Shown: positions 44,297 through 52,517 of the stretch, in pieces | Layout of the letters: every line of letters begins with the position of its first letter | Numbering within the stretch: the first letter of the stretch is position 1 | Assembly (NCBI GenBank): GCA_963765935.1 | Contig: CAVXXX010000005.1 | Location: 1-64,000, forward strand | Length of the DNA stretch: 64,000 bases | Origin: JAMXLG01 sp963765935 | GTDB lineage: Bacteria > Vulcanimicrobiota > Vulcanimicrobiia > Vulcanimicrobiales > Vulcanimicrobiaceae | Direction of reading: 5' to 3' | Position numbers and translations under genes: made by a program | The notes under the pieces: generated by a model | Seen by the model: only the letters and a program-made list of their open reading frames with translations | Told to the model about the DNA's origin: nothing | Databases searched by the model: none

Positions 44297-45270
44297 GATG
44301 CGGCAATCTCTAACGCACGTACCAACGTGCGTTTGGCAAGCGGAATCTTGAAGTCGTTCTGCCCGTATCCGCGCGCGCCCGTCAGTGCGATCTCCGCGAC
44401 ACGTTCGTAACTCGCACGCGTGGCCGCTCCACCGCGCAGCGCGTCTTCCGCATTCTTCGTTCTCCATGGAATCGTGCCGACGCCGCCGAGCGCAATGCGC
44501 GCATCACGCACGTTGCCGTTCGCCACGTCAAGCGCTACCGCCGCGGATGCGAGTGCGAATTCATACTGCGCTCGGTCGCGGGCTTTTACATACGCCGAGT
44601 GCGCCGCAAACGGAAGGCTGGGAATCGTCAATCCCGTGATAAGCTCGCCGGGCGCAATCGCATGCTCGATCTGCGGAGTCGTGCCCGGTTCACGATAGAA
44701 CGACGTCATGGCGATCGTACGCTCTCCATGCTGACCCGTCACATGAATAACCGCGTCGAGCGCGATGAGCGCCACGGCGACGTCGGAGGCATGGGCGGCG
44801 ATGCACTGATCGCTGGTGCCGAGCACCGCTTGCATCCGATTGACGCCTCCGATCGCGCCGCAACCGGTTCCCGGCGCGCGTTTATTGCACGGCGTAGCGG
44901 GGTCGCGAAAATACGGACAGCGCGTGCGCTGCAAGATGTTCCCGCTCATGGATGCCATGTTGCGCAGTTGCGGGGAGGCGCTTTGCTCGAGGGCGATCGC
45001 GATCATCGGATAGAGCGACCGGACATCCTGATTGGAAGCGACGTCGCTCATACGTGCGAGCGCGCCGATATACAGCCCACCGGAGCGGCGCTCAATCGAT
45101 CGCAAAGGCAGGGCGTTAATATCGACGAGCAGCGGCGGATGTTCGACGTCGTCCTTCATCAAATCGAGAATGTTGGTCCCGCCCGCGATGTATTGCGCAC
45201 CCGATCGTTGGCGCAGCGTGCCGATCGCCGCATCGACGCTTGCGGGGCGAGCGAACGCGAAATTGTTCAT
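44293..45270 (-). CDS. paoB: Aldehyde oxidoreductase FAD-binding subunit PaoB (with 4Fe-4S)
   Basis: A CoxM-type FAD subunit of 325 aa. FAD is bound by AQYIAGGTNILDLMKDDVEH and ASMSGNILQRTRC. The insert CPYFRDPATPCNKRAPGTGC has the Cys spacing of the extra 4Fe-4S cluster that marks the PaoB/YagS branch. The ATG at 45270 overlaps the paoA stop. It passes electrons between FAD and the 2Fe-2S subunit in the periplasmic enzyme that oxidises aromatic and other aldehydes. Confidence 0.92.
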   Translation of the reverse strand: MNNFAFARPASVDAAIGTLRQRSGAQYIAGGTNILDLMKDDVEHPPLLVDINALPLRSIERRSGGLYIGALARMSDVASNQDVRSLYPMIAIALEQSASPQLRNMASMSGNILQRTRCPYFRDPATPCNKRAPGTGCGAIGGVNRMQAVLGTSDQCIAAHASDVAVALIALDAVIHVTGQHGERTIAMTSFYREPGTTPQIEHAIAPGELITGLTIPSLPFAAHSAYVKARDRAQYEFALASAAVALDVANGNVRDARIALGGVGTIPWRTKNAEDALRGGAATRASYERVAEIALTGARGYGQNDFKIPLAKRTLVRALEIAAS

Positions 45271-45860
45271 CGGCCCTTCGCGGCTTCCAGCACCGCGTCG
45301 ACGATATGCGCGTAACACCCGCAGCGACAGATGTTCCCGCTCATCGAAACGCGCACGGTCTCTTCATCGAGGGTGTGGCCCTCGTCGAGCATTCCCGCGG
45401 CGGAAACGATCTGCCCCGGCGTGCAGTAGCCGCATTGGAAGCCATCATGCTTGATGAACGCTTCTTGAAGCGGATGCAATTGATTGCCGCGCTCGAGACC
45501 TTCAATGGTGGTAATCCGGTCGCCGGTATGCATTATTGCGAGGGTCAAACACGAGTCGATGCGCTTGCCGTTAACCAACACCGTGCAGGCCCCGCACGTG
45601 CCTTGATCGCAGCCTTTTTTCGTGCCCGTCAGTCCCGCATGGAGCCGAATCGCATCCAGCAGCGTAACCCGAGGTTCGACCGTCATCACGTAACGCGTGC
45701 CGTTGATCTCGAGCGAGATCGTCACCGCCTGCGGTCCTTGAACGGCGAGGGCTTCGGTTCGTGTTGTGCTCGTCATGCCCGCAAGAGGAACAGCGGCTGC
45801 CGAAGCGGTTGTTGTTGCAATAAACCTACGGCGTGAAGGATGGCGCTCGGCATCAGCCAT
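45267..45860 (-). CDS. paoA: Aldehyde oxidoreductase 2Fe-2S subunit PaoA with Tat signal
   Basis: The N-terminus carries a Tat signal (PSRRRFIATTTASAAAVPLAG), so the assembled complex is exported to the periplasm. Two 2Fe-2S clusters are complete: GCDQGTCGACTVLVNG...SC and FQCGYCTPGQ...ICRCGCY. At 197 aa it matches PaoA/YagT. It heads the coupled trio paoA-paoB-paoC, 40 nt after mocA. Confidence 0.94.
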   Translation of the reverse strand: MADAERHPSRRRFIATTTASAAAVPLAGMTSTTRTEALAVQGPQAVTISLEINGTRYVMTVEPRVTLLDAIRLHAGLTGTKKGCDQGTCGACTVLVNGKRIDSCLTLAIMHTGDRITTIEGLERGNQLHPLQEAFIKHDGFQCGYCTPGQIVSAAGMLDEGHTLDEETVRVSMSGNICRCGCYAHIVDAVLEAAKGR

Positions 45861-45900
45861 AGGCCTAACCTACCCAAAACCTCACATGTCGTTTGAAGCG

Positions 45901-46509
45901 CTACAAGCCAGGCGGAAGGTCGGATTCGACGTCGACATCGCGGTACGGCCACGGTTCCTCGATCCTGACCACGCGCCGGCTCAAGCCTGCGCGATCGCGC
46001 AGCAGTCGTATCGTATCGCCGTCGGGCAACTCGTCGATGTAGCGCCGCGCCGCCGCGGAAAAGACAACGGGATGACCCAGCGTTCCGTCGCCACGCGCGG
46101 GCAACGTCACATCGGCATCATACGATTGCTCCACCAGCGATGCGACATCGTCGGCGGTAACATCGATCAAATCCGCCGGAAGGACAGCGATCGAATGCTC
46201 CGGCGCAACGCGCGCGTTCGCCAACCGCAGCGAATGCGACATCCCGCGCTCGGACGTATCGTTTATGACAACCGTTGCTGCGGTACCGCTGAGCGCGACC
46301 GCCGTTTCAGCCGACGTCACGACGACGGCGGGATAAGAACCGCATGCGCGGAGCGCTCGCGCGAGCAACGTTTGGCCGCCAATTTCGCGCAACAATTTAT
46401 TGGAACCGAATCGCGACGAGCGCCCTGCCGCGAGCACGACGACCGTTAGCGTATCAATTCGACGGCTGCAGCCAGCGCGCGATATTGCGCACGTAGTCTT
46501 TGAAGACAT
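45901..46509 (-). CDS. mocA: Molybdenum cofactor cytidylyltransferase-like (MocA) NTP transferase
   Basis: The nucleotidyltransferase motif is VVVLAAGRSSRFGSNKLL, with LPADLIDVTADDV as the metal-binding Asp segment. Such small enzymes make the cytosine dinucleotide form of Moco used by PaoABC-type oxidoreductases. The frame opens at 46509, inside the upstream gene; the true start may be the GTG at 46437, since homologues begin just before the LAAG motif. The position directly before paoABC supports the assignment. Confidence 0.82.
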   Translation of the reverse strand: MSSKTTCAISRAGCSRRIDTLTVVVLAAGRSSRFGSNKLLREIGGQTLLARALRACGSYPAVVVTSAETAVALSGTAATVVINDTSERGMSHSLRLANARVAPEHSIAVLPADLIDVTADDVASLVEQSYDADVTLPARGDGTLGHPVVFSAAARRYIDELPDGDTIRLLRDRAGLSRRVVRIEEPWPYRDVDVESDLPPGL

Positions 46510-47320
46510 CCAGTCGCGAGGGATCCTTCTTCATCTCCTCGCTCGGCGTGTCCGTAACGAACGATGGCGCTCCCTTGTCAATGTCCCAATTGATGTCGGC
46601 GAAATGATGGAACGTCGACTCGGCAAGCGCCCGTCCTTGACAACCGCTGCGCGACGAACACGGCTCACCATCGATTGCAACCGCGATATTGAACGTCCGC
46701 CCCGTTTGTACGCTGCGTCCGCGCGCGATAACACGCGCATGACCGTCGTTTTGCGGCACATCGACGGCGCCTTCGTGTGGATGCGCCGGAAAGAAGTCGA
46801 TCACCCCGGCGGGCGCGCGATCGGAACGTAACAGTTCGTGGACGGGAGCGATCGCTTCGATCTGCTGATACTGACCGTTCGCACCCGAATGATAATTCGG
46901 ATATCCGAGGTTCGGGTTATCGCGATCGTCCTGCACGCACCGATCCGGCGACTCCGGATTGTAGGAGTGGAAGTGATTCACGACACCGAGCGACGCGAGG
47001 TTGCGAATGCACGAACCGAGATCGGCGTGATCTCGCGCGGTGAGCACGCCGCCGCCGGCATCGCGGAATTGCAGAATCCCCTTCACGTCTTCGTCGCCGA
47101 GCCCGTCGCCGTTATCGACCCCCATCAACCACAGTTGATCGTACTTCTCGCGTGAAAGAATGGAGAGCACGGGATCGTTGCCCTTCGCGTCCGGTTCACG
47201 GTTGCGCGCGGTTACCTGATGTCCCGCCTTCTCTAGCTCCGAGGCAAGCAGCGAGAACCGGCCGGCATGCCAGTCGTCTTGCGCGTACGGAATTGTCGTC
47301 TGCAAAAGGATACGAGCCAT
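46454..47320 (-). CDS. Unknown protein with a possible ThuA/glutamine-amidotransferase-like fold
   Basis: The start at 47320 has GAGG 7 nt upstream and gives 288 aa without a signal peptide. RILLQTTIPYAQDDWHAGRF, then LSREKYDQLWLMGVDNGDG and LQFRDAGGGVLTARDH suggest an alpha/beta fold like ThuA or class I amidotransferases; no catalytic Cys-His pair is evident. Many His and Asp residues in NHFHSYNPE and FFPAHPHEG may bind a metal or sugar. It lies between hutH and mocA. Function unknown. Confidence 0.65.
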   Translation of the reverse strand: MARILLQTTIPYAQDDWHAGRFSLLASELEKAGHQVTARNREPDAKGNDPVLSILSREKYDQLWLMGVDNGDGLGDEDVKGILQFRDAGGGVLTARDHADLGSCIRNLASLGVVNHFHSYNPESPDRCVQDDRDNPNLGYPNYHSGANGQYQQIEAIAPVHELLRSDRAPAGVIDFFPAHPHEGAVDVPQNDGHARVIARGRSVQTGRTFNIAVAIDGEPCSSRSGCQGRALAESTFHHFADINWDIDKGAPSFVTDTPSEEMKKDPSRLDVFKDYVRNIARWLQPSN

Positions 47321-47346
47321 AACGGAACCTCGAAAACCTCCCGGCT

Positions 47347-48894
47347 TTAAAGCGTTGCACCCGTTGCGCGCTGCGCAGCATCGACCAGCGCGCCGCTGTG
47401 AATGAGCTCGCGCGCTGCTTCGATGTCGGGTGCCGGCACGCGATCTTCGATCCATGGCGCGATACAAATGCGCGCTACGTCGTAGGCCGCTTGCGTTCCC
47501 GTGCCCGATTTCAACGGCCGCCGGAAATCCGTGGCGGCCAGTGCGCCGAGCAGTTCGCACGCGAGCGCGCCTTCGACGTTGTCGAGCACGCGAACGAGAT
47601 TGTTCGCAGAGGTCATGCCCATGCTCACGTGATCTTCTTGACCGGCAGAGGTCGGAATTGAATCGACGCTCGAGGGCCACGCAAGACCCTTATTATCGTT
47701 GACGACCGCAGCGGCCGCATACTGCACGATCATCAAGCCCGACTGCAATCCCGAACGTCCGGTCAAAAACAGCGGCAATCCGCGATCCTCGGCATTGAGC
47801 AGCAAATACAAACGGCGTTCGGCGATCGACGCGAGCTCGCTCGCGGCAATTTTGAGAAAATCAATCGCAAGCGCGACCGGTTCGCCGTGGAAATTCCCGC
47901 CTGAAAGAAATTCGCCGTCCTCGGGAAAGACGAGCGGGTTATCCGTGACGGAGTTGGCTTCGACCTCTGCGACGCGGCGCACGTGCGCGATGGAATCGCG
48001 CACCGCTCCGTGCACGACCGGAATGCAGCGGAACGAATACGGATCTTGCACGCGGCCGCATTCGCGATGCGATAACATGATCTCCGAACCGGCGAGAATT
48101 TCCCGCAGATTTCCCGCGACACGCGTTTGCCCCGGATGCGGGCGAAGGTCGTTGATACGATGATCGAAGACACGGTCGGTTCCGAGAAACGCTTCGAGCG
48201 ACATCGCCGCAATCACGTCCGCGGCGGCGGCGAGGCGCTCGGCGCGAAGGATGCCGAGCGATGCGATGCCCGTCATCATTTGCGTGCCGTTAATGAGCGC
48301 GAGACCCTCTTTTGGTCCGAGCGTTACCGGTGTCAAACCCGCGCGCGCGAGCGCAACGCCGCTCGGAAGACGCTCGTTGTGATAAAACGCTTCACCCTCA
48401 CCGATCAAGGTCAACGTCATGTGTGCGAGCGGCGCGAGGTCGCCGCTCGCACCAACGGATCCCTGACACGGAACGACCGGCGTAACGCCGCGGTTGAGCA
48501 GTTCCGCGAGTAATTCGAGCGTCTCCAACTTTACGCCGGAATGTCCGGCCGCAAGCGAATTTACGCGCAACACGCCGGCCGCGCGCACCAACCGCTCGTC
48601 GAGCGCGGGACCGGTGCCCGCGGCGTGGCTGCGCACGAGATTGAGCTGCAATTGCGCCGCGTCTTTCGGATCGACAGGCACGTTTGCGAGACGCCCGAAT
48701 CCCGTCGTGACCCCATAAATCGCATGACCGTCTGCAAACCGCTCGTCCACGAACGTTCGCGCGCGCACGACCCGTTCGCGCGCTGCGGGCGAAATGGCAA
48801 CGCCGGCGCCGTCCGCTACGGCTTCGACGGCTTCGAGCGTGAGGTGACGGCCGTCGAGTTCGACGGTAGCGGAGGGCTTGAGGGCTGAGGTCAT
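47347..48894 (-). CDS. hutH: Histidine ammonia-lyase
   Basis: It deaminates histidine to urocanate. The self-made MIO cofactor comes from Ala149-Ser150-Gly151 in GSVGASGDLAPLAHMTL. TGFGRLANVPV and the C-terminal QEDHVSMGMTSANN are conserved. At 515 aa it is complete. It is separated from hutU-hutI by about 8.5 kb of aldehyde oxidoreductase and other genes, and starts the leftward run that ends at 40850. Confidence 0.96.
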   Translation of the reverse strand: MTSALKPSATVELDGRHLTLEAVEAVADGAGVAISPAARERVVRARTFVDERFADGHAIYGVTTGFGRLANVPVDPKDAAQLQLNLVRSHAAGTGPALDERLVRAAGVLRVNSLAAGHSGVKLETLELLAELLNRGVTPVVPCQGSVGASGDLAPLAHMTLTLIGEGEAFYHNERLPSGVALARAGLTPVTLGPKEGLALINGTQMMTGIASLGILRAERLAAAADVIAAMSLEAFLGTDRVFDHRINDLRPHPGQTRVAGNLREILAGSEIMLSHRECGRVQDPYSFRCIPVVHGAVRDSIAHVRRVAEVEANSVTDNPLVFPEDGEFLSGGNFHGEPVALAIDFLKIAASELASIAERRLYLLLNAEDRGLPLFLTGRSGLQSGLMIVQYAAAAVVNDNKGLAWPSSVDSIPTSAGQEDHVSMGMTSANNLVRVLDNVEGALACELLGALAATDFRRPLKSGTGTQAAYDVARICIAPWIEDRVPAPDIEAARELIHSGALVDAAQRATGATL

Positions 48895-48957
48895 GCGGTA
48901 GACTTCCGGCCGCCCACGAGCGCGCCTGCCCTTGTGCGTGAGAAGAGTTGGCGGGAC

Positions 48958-48982
48958 TACAATAGAATTTAGGCTAAGCTAA
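48958..48982 (+). promoter_or_regulatory. -10 element and DtxR/MntR-like box before the oxidase-transporter fusion
   Basis: TACAAT at 48958-48963 could be a -10 element. The sequence TTAGGCTAAGCTAA at 48969-48982 is an imperfect palindrome with TTAG and CTAA arms, reminiscent of DtxR/IdeR/MntR boxes. It lies at the expected transcription start, 6 nt before the ATG. Metal-dependent repression would make sense for a metal transporter. Resemblance only. Confidence 0.4.
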
Positions 48983-48988
48983 TTTCCG

Positions 48989-50848
48989 ATGCGACCCCTG
49001 CTGTGCGCGCTTGTATTGGCGCTCGTTCTTACTCCCATAGCGGCGCGCGCGGACGCGGACGAGCACATCAGCACCCCGCAAACGCTGGCGCAGGGCCTCC
49101 AACCGCTGCGCGGACCCATCCCCGTCGCAACCCCGGCGCCCGGCGAGTCGCGCACAATTGCGCGTGATGACGGCGGCACGCAAGCCGTTCCCGACGTCCG
49201 AGGCACGACGAAAATTTTCCACATCGTCGAGCGCCAAGCGCCGTGGACGCTGCGCCCCGGCCTGACCGTCATGGCGCGCACGTACAACGGCGTCGTTCCC
49301 GGACCGGTGCTGCAGGTTCACCAAGGCGACACCGTCGTCATCGATTATCGCAACGCAAGCGACATGCGCGACACGATCCATTTGCACGGCATTCATTCCA
49401 CGAGCGTCGATATGGACGGTGTTCCGGGAATTTCGCAACCGATGGTGCCGCCCGGCGGACGCTTCCGCTATGTATTCGTTGCGAATCAACCGGGCACGTT
49501 CATCTATCACACGCACGCCACCGAAGCGATGCTCGAATCCGGATTGTACGGTGCGATCGTCGTGCTTCCATCACATCCGCTGCCCGTAGAAACCGGCCTC
49601 GCGCACGATTACGTCGAGATGGTGTCGTCATGGATGATTCAAAGCGCGACCGAAAACCATTTCACCCTCAACGGTAAAGAGTATCCGGCGACGACCCCGC
49701 TGCAGGTTCGCAAAGGCGACCGCGTCCGCATTCGTTGGATCAGCATGTCCGGCGAAGAGTGGCACACGATGCACACGCACGGACACGATCAACGCGTCAT
49801 CGCGCGCGACGCGCGTCCGGTTGCGACCGATGACGAGGAAGATACCGTCGCGCTCGGTCCCGGTCAGCGCGCGGACGTCATCGTTACGGCGAACGCGAAG
49901 CCCGGCACGTGGCTCATTCATTGTCACGTCGCCGATCATGTCGAAGGCGCGGACTCGATGCCCGACGGATTGATCACCGCATTTCATTACGCGGGAACAC
50001 CGAATACGTTCGCGTCGATGCGTTCTTCGATGACGCCGCTTATGACCGCTGCCGGCCCTGCGCCGCTTTCGGTGCAAAGGACGCTGTTACTCGGCGCAAT
50101 CGCAGGCTTTACGATCTTTCTCGGCTTACCGGTCGCACGCGCTCGAAGGCTCTCACCGCACGTTATTGCGTTGCTCAATGCGATCGCCATCGGCATTCTC
50201 GTGTTTCTTGTCGTCGAAATCGCACAGAATGCGACGATTCCGCTTACGCAAGCGATGGCCGTTTGGCATGCAGGTCAAGGTGCGTTTCCAAGTTGGCTGA
50301 TCGTCGGATACGCGGGCGGATTTTTGCTCGGGCTCGTCGGGCTCGGCAGCGCGTCGATGCAGTTTATGAAGCGTCACGTGCACGAGGCGGGAGAAAATCC
50401 ATATGCGTTGTCCGCCGTGATCGCGCTCGGCATCGGCGCGCACAATTTCGGCGAAGGTCTTGCGATCGGCGCATCGGCTGCGACGGGCGCGACGGCACTA
50501 GCCATCGGGCTCATCATCGGATTCGCATTACACAATGCGACCGAAGGTTTCGGTATCGCGGCGCCGATGGCCGGACGGATGGTGCCGTCATGGGGACAGA
50601 TCGGACTTGCGGGATTGGTTGCCGGCGGACCGACATTTCTCGGAACGGTGGTCGGTTACTACTTTACCTCGCCGCTGCTCTCCGTGTTCTTCTTGACCAT
50701 CGCCGCCGGTGCATTGGTCTTTGTCATCGGTGAGATGTGGAGCGTATTGAAGCGCACCGGTGTTACGAGCGCCGTAACCACCGCGCTCGCGTGCGGATTC
50801 TTCATCGCACTTGCGACCGAAATGATCGTCGATCTCAGCGGGGGCTGA
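48989..50848 (+). CDS. Multicopper oxidase fused to a ZIP-family metal transporter
   Basis: A single 619-aa chain joins two families. Residues 1-20 are a signal peptide. Residues about 60-335 are a two-domain multicopper oxidase with all trinuclear-site motifs: HLH (131-133), HTH (174-176), HTMHTH (259-264), and HCHVADH (311-317) with a possible axial Met324. Residues about 362-619 carry eight membrane segments and the two ZIP metal-site motifs HNFGEG (485-490) and HNATEG (515-520). The oxidase would sit in the periplasm, tethered to the transporter, suggesting oxidation or capture of Fe, Mn or Cu coupled to uptake. The end overlaps the AraC gene tail to tail by 14 bp. Confidence 0.92.
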   Translation: MRPLLCALVLALVLTPIAARADADEHISTPQTLAQGLQPLRGPIPVATPAPGESRTIARDDGGTQAVPDVRGTTKIFHIVERQAPWTLRPGLTVMARTYNGVVPGPVLQVHQGDTVVIDYRNASDMRDTIHLHGIHSTSVDMDGVPGISQPMVPPGGRFRYVFVANQPGTFIYHTHATEAMLESGLYGAIVVLPSHPLPVETGLAHDYVEMVSSWMIQSATENHFTLNGKEYPATTPLQVRKGDRVRIRWISMSGEEWHTMHTHGHDQRVIARDARPVATDDEEDTVALGPGQRADVIVTANAKPGTWLIHCHVADHVEGADSMPDGLITAFHYAGTPNTFASMRSSMTPLMTAAGPAPLSVQRTLLLGAIAGFTIFLGLPVARARRLSPHVIALLNAIAIGILVFLVVEIAQNATIPLTQAMAVWHAGQGAFPSWLIVGYAGGFLLGLVGLGSASMQFMKRHVHEAGENPYALSAVIALGIGAHNFGEGLAIGASAATGATALAIGLIIGFALHNATEGFGIAAPMAGRMVPSWGQIGLAGLVAGGPTFLGTVVGYYFTSPLLSVFFLTIAAGALVFVIGEMWSVLKRTGVTSAVTTALACGFFIALATEMIVDLSGG

Positions 50849-51656
50849 TCGAAGAGATATCGCGTCGTAGCGCGCCCGGCGCCATACCGGTAATGGATTT
50901 AAAGACGCGCGTCATGTGGCTTTGATCCGCAAACCCGCACGCGTCCGCGATTTCAGCGAGCGGCGACTGTTGTTCGGCGATCAGCCGGCATGCGTGCTGC
51001 ACCCGAATGCGATTGAGATACTCACCGATGGTGACGCCGGTTTCCAAACGAAAGCCGCGCGCGAGAGATGACGGGTGAAGCCCCGTCGTTTGTGAGAGTT
51101 CGGCAAGCGTAACCCGGCGTCCGTAGTCTTGTTGCAGCATGGTCTCGACGTCGCGTACCCAAGCGCGGCTCGCGCGATCGCGGTCGACCAAACGAAGCGC
51201 GATACCGATCATTTCCGAGACGATCGCATCGATTTCGAATACGTCGAGCTGATCGTTTAAAAACGCGTTGAGCAGGCGCGCGCCGAGCCAAGCCGCTTCG
51301 CCGTGCTGTAATTCCAAGTGCCAGTCGGACGTATCGAAATGCGCGCCCACGCGCTCTTCCCACTCCTGCGAGAGTTCCATCGCAAAGAGCGTCGTCGCGT
51401 CGCCCATACGATCGGAATGGACGATGCCGGCGGGGTGAAACGCGAAACTGAACGGCTCGTAGACGAGCGTGGTTTCACCTTGGGTTTCCGAGTACGATCC
51501 GCTGACGAGCAGCGCAAAATAGGGTCGCGCATGAACGTGCGGTTCTACGTCGCGCGCGCGTTCGTGACGCACCATCGAGAAATGCACGCCTCCGAGCTCG
51601 GCGATGCGGTCGACCGCACCGTACCATTGACCGGGTTTGAGTTGTGTAGCGCTCAT
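50835..51656 (-). CDS. AraC-family transcriptional regulator
   Basis: From the ATG at 51656 the product is 273 aa. The N-terminal cupin-like domain (EPHVHARPYFALLVSGSYSE, then PAGIVHSDRM) may bind a small ligand. The C-terminal double helix-turn-helix is clear: VTLAELSQTTGLHPSSLARG and SPLAEIADACGFADQSHMTR, ending in GMAPGALRRD. It is divergent from the DJ-1/PfpI gene across 102 bp and probably controls it or itself. Confidence 0.9.
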   Translation of the reverse strand: MSATQLKPGQWYGAVDRIAELGGVHFSMVRHERARDVEPHVHARPYFALLVSGSYSETQGETTLVYEPFSFAFHPAGIVHSDRMGDATTLFAMELSQEWEERVGAHFDTSDWHLELQHGEAAWLGARLLNAFLNDQLDVFEIDAIVSEMIGIALRLVDRDRASRAWVRDVETMLQQDYGRRVTLAELSQTTGLHPSSLARGFRLETGVTIGEYLNRIRVQHACRLIAEQQSPLAEIADACGFADQSHMTRVFKSITGMAPGALRRDISSISPR

Positions 51657-51758
51657 ATTCGATAGCTTTTCATCGTGCCGGTACCGGCGTCTTGAACGAT
51701 CCTTGCCTGGGCCAATCCGGTTCAAGACATCCCGGCTAACATCGTTCTAGCATACGGC

Positions 51759-52457
51759 ATGAAACGAGCCGACCTCCTTGGAGCAGCAGTCGCTACCAGC
51801 GTGGCACTAGCCGCGCCCCGCGCACTGCAGGCCGCTGATCTCGCAAGCAGTGGTCCGCGCTTACCGATTCCGCCGGGCGGGAAGATCCGCGTCGCCTTCG
51901 CGATCTCTCCCGGCGCAAACGTCATGGATCTCGCCGGACCGTGGGAGACGTTCCAAGACGTGATGCTGCCAAATGGCGATATGCCGTTCGAACTGGTTAC
52001 CATTTCGGAACGCACGGACATCGTCGAAATGACCGGCGGCCTGCGCATCGAACCGACGTATTCCTTCGCCGGCATTCATTCGGCGAACGTTATCGTGGTC
52101 GGCGCGCAAAGCGATGAGTCGCCGCAATTCCTTGAACTGCTGCGAGGAGCGCAAGGAAAGGTCGACCTCACAATGTCGGTCTGCACGGGGGCATTCAAGC
52201 TCGCAAAGAGCGGCATCCTCGACGGAAAATCGGCGACGACGCATCACGACTACTACGGTGCATTCGCAAAGCAATTCCCACAGGTTCACCTCGTCCGCGG
52301 CGAGCGATTCGTCGACAACGGATCGATCGTTACCGCCGGCGGATTGACCTCGGGGATATCGGCTGCGCTGCACGTCATTTCACGCTACTTCGATGCGCCG
52401 ACCGCCGCAAAGACGGCCGCGTACATGGAGTTCACGCCCACGAACCGGCAAGCGTAG
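51759..52457 (+). CDS. Exported DJ-1/PfpI-family protein
   Basis: A 232-aa protein with an N-terminal export signal (about 26 residues, ending RALQAAD). The DJ-1/PfpI fold has the nucleophile elbow Cys in LTMSVCTGAFKLAKSG, and a partner His in SATTHHDYYGA. FAISPGANVMDLAGPWETFQ is the family opening. The closest families are isonitrile-hydratase-like and amidase-like DJ-1 proteins. Export is uncommon for this fold. It is divergent from the AraC regulator. Confidence 0.82.
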   Translation: MKRADLLGAAVATSVALAAPRALQAADLASSGPRLPIPPGGKIRVAFAISPGANVMDLAGPWETFQDVMLPNGDMPFELVTISERTDIVEMTGGLRIEPTYSFAGIHSANVIVVGAQSDESPQFLELLRGAQGKVDLTMSVCTGAFKLAKSGILDGKSATTHHDYYGAFAKQFPQVHLVRGERFVDNGSIVTAGGLTSGISAALHVISRYFDAPTAAKTAAYMEFTPTNRQA

Positions 52458-52517
52458 CAGGCGTCGCCTGTACGGAGTGTCGTTCGGGTTCCCGGGCGTG
52501 TAGAATGTCCTTAACGA

